In this document: positions 6,500-10,352 of the stretch, piece by piece | How positions within the stretch are numbered: the first letter of the stretch is position 1 | Layout: each line of letters begins with the position of its first letter | Source of the DNA: SAR116 cluster bacterium | GTDB taxonomy: Bacteria; Pseudomonadota; Alphaproteobacteria; Puniceispirillales; Marisalimonadaceae | DNA length: 10,352 nt | Assembly: GCA_002691795.1 (NCBI GenBank) | Contig: NZIY01000025.1 | Span: forward strand, 23,008-33,359 | Reading direction: 5' to 3' | Program-made: the position numbers and the translations under genes | The notes under the pieces: generated by a model | Databases searched by the model: none | The model's input: the letters and a program-made list of their open reading frames with translations, nothing else | What the model was told of the DNA's origin: nothing

Positions 6500-7576
6500 T
6501 TAGATTATTGTTAGAGAAAAAGTTGATATGACTGCAATTGCAACAATAGGACTAGATACTCTTGCAAATTTATCTAGAGCACTAATTTCATTAGTACCTT
6601 CTTCAATGGATTTGTAATGACTTAATATACCAAGAATCATATTATATGTAACAACTATTGTTGCCCATATAAAAAGACTATCAGTTAAGTTAAGATAATG
6701 TGTAGAAGGTAATTCTCCTGACAATGCAAACTTCAAAGCAGGAATTGTTAAGAATAAAGTTAATTGTCCACCAACTCTCCAATTCCATGGATCATAATTA
6801 CCAGCTCTATAAAAGTGGTTTATAAGAAGAGATAAAAGGACAATTGCTAGTAGAGGAAATATAATTTTTTGTAGAGAATCTATAAATCCATGTTCAACAT
6901 TAACATGTGATATTAAATAAGAAAACTTTTCTTTTCCTCCATGGTTTAAACTCGTTCTCCCTTGCTCTTCTAACAACGTATTTGTAACATTCCAATTTCC
7001 TTTAACAATTTTATGATGAGCGTCATGGTGACCAATCTGAACTGACTCAGGGTAAAAAACCATTTTATCTTTATTGCCAGAATAAGAAGCAATATCCAAG
7101 AATAAATCTAGATCTCCAAAAGGATACCTTGGCATCTCTGCATCTATACTTAAATCAACATCAAATCTTTCAAATAATTCAAATTTACCTTTATAAACAT
7201 CTAAAGTCTTATAATGTAAAGTCCTAGGGTTTTCAGCATTAGATACAAAAAATTCTGGATACCAAATATTTTCTAGAAAATCATCAAGTTTTTTTCCATG
7301 TATTATTTCGTCTCCAAATTTGTTTAAGAATTCATCTGTTTTAGGGTCTTCCCAAATTAGTAAGAGTTCAACAGAAGCTCTGTAGTGGCCTTGAGATATG
7401 TTTATATCATAAATCTCATCATATAATAATTTTGCAGAAACGAGATGTTCAGTCTTAATTTCAGATTTATCTAATTTTGGTTTATTCTCACTTTTAGATG
7501 CAGAAATTGCACTTTTAAAGCAAAATAAAATAAAAAATAACGCGATAATCGAAAATTTTGATAATGAATTTAACAT
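6500..7576 (-). CDS. Pentameric ligand-gated ion channel homologue (Cys-loop receptor superfamily)
   Basis: A 358-aa inner-membrane protein with the pLGIC layout. A Sec signal peptide (about 1-26, AISA near the cleavage site) precedes an extracellular beta-sandwich (about 40-230). Family landmarks are the WxD of the beta-2 region (W75, D77), WYPEFFVSN (105-113, canonical WxPDxxxxN), the Pro-loop with MPRYPF (148-153), and W195 on the later strands. Four helices follow: M1 (about 238-255, with conserved P241), M2 (267-288, closed by LP 289-290), M3 (about 295-318) and M4 (337-358, ending at the C-terminus). There are no Cys-loop cysteines, as in known bacterial homologues (GLIC, ELIC). In the Pro-loop, the usual D after PF is G154. 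It should be a homopentameric channel gated by an unknown periplasmic ligand or pH. It has no Shine-Dalgarno. The 93/86-aa pair lies downstream on the same strand; a CurA-like oxidoreductase is divergent. Confidence 0.85.
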   Translation of the reverse strand: MLNSLSKFSIIALFFILFCFKSAISASKSENKPKLDKSEIKTEHLVSAKLLYDEIYDINISQGHYRASVELLLIWEDPKTDEFLNKFGDEIIHGKKLDDFLENIWYPEFFVSNAENPRTLHYKTLDVYKGKFELFERFDVDLSIDAEMPRYPFGDLDLFLDIASYSGNKDKMVFYPESVQIGHHDAHHKIVKGNWNVTNTLLEEQGRTSLNHGGKEKFSYLISHVNVEHGFIDSLQKIIFPLLAIVLLSLLINHFYRAGNYDPWNWRVGGQLTLFLTIPALKFALSGELPSTHYLNLTDSLFIWATIVVTYNMILGILSHYKSIEEGTNEISALDKFARVSSPIVAIAVISTFSLTII

Positions 7577-7599
7577 ACAATTATTATTATATAAATTGT
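7577..7599. promoter_or_regulatory. Inverted repeat around a TATAAT just before the ion-channel start
   Basis: ACAATT (7577-7582) and AATTGT (7594-7599) flank a minus-strand TATAAT at 7586-7591, with TTGCAT 15 bp upstream of it as a poor -35. Transcription from it would begin only a few bases before the ATG (7576), giving a nearly leaderless mRNA, in line with the missing Shine-Dalgarno. Low confidence in such AT-rich DNA. Confidence 0.3.
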
Positions 7600-7630
7600 T
7601 TTAAAGATGCAATTATTTTATTGAATACTT

Positions 7631-7659
7631 AATCAAAATTAAGATGAAATCTTTTGATT
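7631..7659. repeat. Imperfect hairpin in the ion-channel / oxidoreductase divergent region
   Basis: AATCAAAA (7631-7638) and TTTTGATT (7652-7659) are 8-bp arms; an inner AAGAT/ATCTT pair around GAA gives an alternative stem. It lies mid-way in the 217-bp divergent gap 7577-7793, so a regulatory site is more likely than a terminator. The rest of the gap is featureless AT-rich DNA, apart from a possible TTGATA (7760-7765) ahead of the downstream gene. Confidence 0.3.
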
Positions 7660-7793
7660 TATTCTTATTTGTAATTATTTTAAGAATAATATTAAATAAG
7701 TTAATTGGACAAATATTAGAAACTAATAAGTTTTTATAATTTTATCCAAATTAAAAAACTTGATAACATGATTCTTTTTTGATTTCATAAAGT

Positions 7794-8798
7794 ATGTCAC
7801 TGATAAACACAAAAATTGTTTTAAAAAAAAGGCCTAATCCAAGTGTAACTGAAGACTTGTTTGAAAAAATCACTGATGATATTAGAGACTTAGTTGCAGA
7901 TGAATTTTTAGTTGAAGTAATATATTTATCAATTGATCCTGCAATGAGAGGCTGGATTAGTAGTGTTGGAAATTATTCAGAACCAGTTCCTTTAAATGAT
8001 CCAATGCGAAGTTTTGGAGTTGGAAAAATTATTTCTTCTAAAAATAATGAATTTTTGGAAAATGAATTTGTAGTAGGTTGGCTTGGGTGGCAAAAATACT
8101 CTATAGTTACTTCTAAATCTATTCAAATGAAAATTCCTTCAAATGAAGTTCCCTTATCAGCAAATTTAGGTGTTTTAGGTTTAAATGGTATAACTGCTTA
8201 TGCAGGATTAGTAGACAAGTGCTGTCCTAAAGAAGATGATACTGTTATTGTAACTACCGCTGCAGGAAGCGTAGGTTCTGCAGTTGGTCAAATAGCTAAG
8301 ATTTACGGATGCAAAACAATCGGCCTCACTAGTTCAAACGAAAAGAAATTAATTTGTATTAACGATTTTAAATATGATGAAGTTATTAATTATAAAGAAG
8401 TTAATGATATTTCATCTGAATTGAAAAAAATTGTCCCAGGCGGAATTGATTGTTTTTTTGATAACGTTGGTGGCATTCAATTTGATCAAATTATGGAAAA
8501 TTTAAATGTAGGTGCAAGAGTTGTTATTTGTGGTACTATTGGAATGCCTTCTTATCCAATACCTAGTGGTCCAAGAATAAATAGAACACTGTTAATTAAA
8601 AGAGCCAAAATAGAAGGGTTGTTGGTTTTAGATTATTTTGATAGGTATTCAAAAATTTATGAAAAATTATCAAGATGGTTTAAAGAGGGTAAACTTATTA
8701 ATAAAGAGGATATAAGTGAAGGGTTAGAGACTGCACCTCAAAGTTTGATAAGATTATTAGAAGGAACTAATTTAGGTAAACAGTTAGTTAAGGTATAA
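7794..8798 (+). CDS. CurA-like zinc-independent NADP-dependent oxidoreductase (prostaglandin/leukotriene reductase family)
   Basis: A 334-aa cytoplasmic medium-chain reductase of the branch containing E. coli CurA/YncB and mammalian prostaglandin reductase, which reduce the C=C bond of alpha,beta-unsaturated aldehydes and ketones with NADPH. Signature segments are YLSIDPAMRGW (44-54), LGLNGITAYAGL (128-139, with the conserved Tyr136), TAAGSVGS (155-162, the AAxGxVG dinucleotide motif), FDNVGG (about 222) and the C-terminal LLEGTNLGKQLVKV. The structural-zinc cysteine lobe is absent, as expected. Length matches the family. There is no convincing Shine-Dalgarno (only AAAG near the ATG). An SDR gene follows after 12 bp on the same strand, so they are co-transcribed. 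A reactive-carbonyl detoxification role or a catabolic step are both possible; the substrate is not readable. Confidence 0.9.
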   Translation: MSLINTKIVLKKRPNPSVTEDLFEKITDDIRDLVADEFLVEVIYLSIDPAMRGWISSVGNYSEPVPLNDPMRSFGVGKIISSKNNEFLENEFVVGWLGWQKYSIVTSKSIQMKIPSNEVPLSANLGVLGLNGITAYAGLVDKCCPKEDDTVIVTTAAGSVGSAVGQIAKIYGCKTIGLTSSNEKKLICINDFKYDEVINYKEVNDISSELKKIVPGGIDCFFDNVGGIQFDQIMENLNVGARVVICGTIGMPSYPIPSGPRINRTLLIKRAKIEGLLVLDYFDRYSKIYEKLSRWFKEGKLINKEDISEGLETAPQSLIRLLEGTNLGKQLVKV

Positions 8799-8810
8799 TT
8801 AATTAAATTT

Positions 8811-9815
8811 ATGAGTAAAAAAGAAAATCAAAATAAAATATCTGTGATTGGTTGTAGCGGTTTAGTAGGTTCAAGCATTGTAAGATGTGCTCTCGAAAAG
8901 GGCTACATAGTCAATGGAACAATGAGAAATATAAAAGACGATACCAAATTAAAATATTTAAAAATGCTAAAAAATTCAGAGAATTTAGAGCTCTTTAAAG
9001 CTGATATGTCTGTCTTAAGTGATTTTGATAATTGTTTACAAGATGTATCCACTTTATTTATTGCATGCTTAATTCCAACTTATAAAGGTTTTGATGGAAC
9101 CCCAGCAAAAGATCTGAATAATCAAAGGGGTTATAACGAAATTATTAATCCAACCGTGAATGGTTGTTTAAATATATTAAAATGTGCAAAAAAAACAAAT
9201 ATTAAAAATGTAGTTATTTGTTCATCTACATCTAGTACTAATGCAATACCTGCCGTTTCCGTTAAAAATGAAATTGATCACTGGTCTGATGAAACCGAAC
9301 AATGTAAATCAAAAAAATACACATCTGCAACTAAAACAGTTATGGAGAAAGCTGCTATTAGATTTTGTAATGAAAATGATATTAGGCTATCAATAATTTT
9401 GCCTACTGGATTATATGGTGATGCAATAATGCCAGATCATATGAAACATAATCCTTTTATTTGGTTGAAAAGAGTCTTAGAAGGAGGTGAACCAAGACAT
9501 ATAAAAACACCAAATGACTCAGCATCAATGATACATTTAAGAGATTTAGGAGAAATATTTTTAGCTTGTCATGAAAATAAGAACGCTTCTGGAAGATATT
9601 ATGGTGTTTATAAAAGTCTACATTGGCAAGAAATTTATTTTGAGTGTCAAAAATTATTACCTCATATGAAAATGCCAGAACCACTTAACGAGAATGCAGT
9701 AATACCAACTGGGTTTGATTTTACAAGAAGAGATTCATTGGGTGTTAATATTAGAGATTTTCCATCTATGTTGAAGGATACAATTGATTGGATTGAATCA
9801 AACCCATTCAAATAG
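8811..9815 (+). CDS. Extended SDR, dihydroflavonol 4-reductase / cinnamoyl-CoA reductase-like
   Basis: A 334-aa NAD(P)-dependent epimerase/dehydratase-family reductase, cytoplasmic. The Rossmann motif GCSGLVG (14-20) is near the N-terminus, and R39 after beta-2 (TMRN) suggests NADPH, as in dihydroflavonol and carbonyl reductases. NPTVNGCLNILKCA (113-126) and the active-site strand VICSSTSS (135-142) are typical. The expected YxxxK is shifted: Y170 and K175 are five apart (YTSATK), while K175 keeps the normal spacing to the downstream E179. The later ILPTGLYGD (about 196) is the usual substrate-loop region. The gene begins 12 bp after the CurA-like gene without a Shine-Dalgarno, so it likely shares that transcript. 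The natural substrate is probably an aldehyde or ketone; the family call is firmer than any reaction. Confidence 0.87.
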   Translation: MSKKENQNKISVIGCSGLVGSSIVRCALEKGYIVNGTMRNIKDDTKLKYLKMLKNSENLELFKADMSVLSDFDNCLQDVSTLFIACLIPTYKGFDGTPAKDLNNQRGYNEIINPTVNGCLNILKCAKKTNIKNVVICSSTSSTNAIPAVSVKNEIDHWSDETEQCKSKKYTSATKTVMEKAAIRFCNENDIRLSIILPTGLYGDAIMPDHMKHNPFIWLKRVLEGGEPRHIKTPNDSASMIHLRDLGEIFLACHENKNASGRYYGVYKSLHWQEIYFECQKLLPHMKMPEPLNENAVIPTGFDFTRRDSLGVNIRDFPSMLKDTIDWIESNPFK

Positions 9816-9829
9816 TTATTTTTTAAAAT

Positions 9830-9848
9830 ATTATAATTTTATTATAAT
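9830..9848. terminator. AT-only inverted repeat in the convergent gap; weak bidirectional terminator candidate
   Basis: ATTATAAT repeats at 9830-9837 and 9841-9848 around TTT. The unit is itself palindromic, so the pair can fold. It sits between the SDR stop and the ABC ATPase stop, with an 8-T run at 9860-9867. With no G-C pair in the stem the hairpin is weak. Confidence 0.3.
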
Positions 9849-9885
9849 GATAAAATAAATTTTTTTTACTAGAACATTAATCAAA

Positions 9886-10352
9886 TCAATTTAAAACATT
9901 ACCATTTTTATCAAATAGATATAAATCTTTAGTTAAAATTTTAAGGCCAATTTCCTTTTTCAAGGATGGTATCTTATAATCAGGTTCTTCTTTTATAACT
10001 ATTAAGCTTTCGTTTATTCCACAATCAACATAAATATATTGTTCTGAACCAAGATATTCTACAAATTTTATATATCCTGTTAATGAACCTTTTTGCTTTT
10101 CACACATTTTAACTCTATCTGCTCTAAAACCAAAATACTTGGTATTTTTATGATGTGTTTTAATACTGGTTTTAATTTCAATATTCCCGATAATATGAAT
10201 AACATTTTTTTTTACATAACACTTCATAGTATTCATTTTTGGTGTTCCTATAAACTCGGCTACAAACAAATTTTTAGGATAATTATATAATTCTTGAGGA
10301 ATAAAGTATGGTTTAGTTATTTCTTCTAATTTAAAAATAATATCTTTATCTT
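9886..10352 (-). CDS. UgpC/MalK-type sugar ABC transporter ATPase, C-terminal part
   Basis: The frame is open through the right edge of the window, so this is the last 154 residues of a longer protein; a TTG at 10267-10269 is an internal Leu codon, not a start. The segment PQELYNYPKNLFVAEFIGTP followed by KMN is the hallmark linker between the ATPase core and the C-terminal TOBE/regulatory domain of carbohydrate importers (UgpC, MalK, MsmX-like). The TOBE-like domain has FRADRVK where GVRPEH-type sequences are usual, GYIKFVEYLGSE, and a terminal LFDKNGNVLN. It energises an ABC importer at the inner membrane; permease and binding-protein genes would lie beyond the window. It ends with TGA and converges on the SDR gene. 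The TOBE sequence is divergent, so substrate class cannot be stated beyond sugar, polyol or glycerol phosphate. Confidence 0.87.
   Translation of the reverse strand, partial: DKDIIFKLEEITKPYFIPQELYNYPKNLFVAEFIGTPKMNTMKCYVKKNVIHIIGNIEIKTSIKTHHKNTKYFGFRADRVKMCEKQKGSLTGYIKFVEYLGSEQYIYVDCGINESLIVIKEEPDYKIPSLKKEIGLKILTKDLYLFDKNGNVLN

Noticed and set aside
7502..7576. Lipoprotein signal (Cys19) in the ion-channel precursor
   Set aside because: The residue before the Cys is Phe, which does not fit a lipobox; the AISA region fits an ordinary Sec signal peptide.
9457..9684. Minus-strand open frame of 75 codons
   Set aside because: It lies wholly inside the SDR gene on the opposite strand, has no recognisable domain and no Shine-Dalgarno; it is a shadow frame.
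10093..10290. Plus-strand open frame of 65 codons
   Set aside because: It is antisense to the ABC ATPase C-terminal domain, whose family motifs make the minus strand the coding one.
1..10352. tRNA, rRNA, CRISPR array, IS element or phage genes
   Set aside because: No cloverleaf-like GC-rich stretch, regularly spaced repeat, transposase or phage protein was seen; coding genes fill nearly the whole window.

Overview
The window is very AT-rich (roughly 30 % G+C by eye) and densely packed with short intergenic gaps. Its genes are oxidative-catabolic, and one end carries a UgpC/MalK-type sugar ABC ATPase. This fits a streamlined marine alphaproteobacterium such as Pelagibacterales (SAR11) or a similar low-GC lineage. 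That placement is inferred from base composition, gene compactness and gene families; no marker gene is present.

Left part (1-5256) is a small-molecule catabolism block. It starts with the 3' part of a molybdenum hydroxylase large subunit of the nicotinate/isoquinoline dehydrogenase type. A Gfo/Idh/MocA dehydrogenase and a zinc-dependent alcohol dehydrogenase follow tightly on the same strand. An isochorismatase-family cysteine hydrolase ends convergently, overlapping the alcohol dehydrogenase by 9 bp. Divergent from it is a beta-hydroxyacid dehydrogenase (3-hydroxyisobutyrate dehydrogenase family). A perfect 18-bp palindrome and a TATAAT box lie in this divergent junction. The likely theme is hydroxylation, oxidation and hydrolysis of an unidentified nitrogen- or carbonyl-containing substrate.

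Middle part (5257-7793) holds a four-helix small membrane protein (+). On the minus strand are two small proteins with a predicted ferredoxin-like fold (93 and 86 aa), preceded by the most notable gene of the window: a bacterial pentameric ligand-gated ion channel (pLGIC, Cys-loop receptor superfamily). It has a signal peptide, an extracellular ligand-binding domain and four membrane helices. Its M2 aligns without gaps to the anion-channel pattern of vertebrate glycine receptors, as recalled from memory.

Right part (7794-10352) holds a two-gene operon, a CurA/prostaglandin-reductase-like NADP-dependent oxidoreductase and an extended SDR of the dihydroflavonol-reductase type. Convergent to it is the C-terminal part of a UgpC/MalK-type ABC transporter ATPase running off the right edge.

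No rRNA, tRNA, CRISPR array, IS element or phage gene was seen. Most genes are ordinary family members. The pLGIC and its small-protein neighbours are the part most worth following up.
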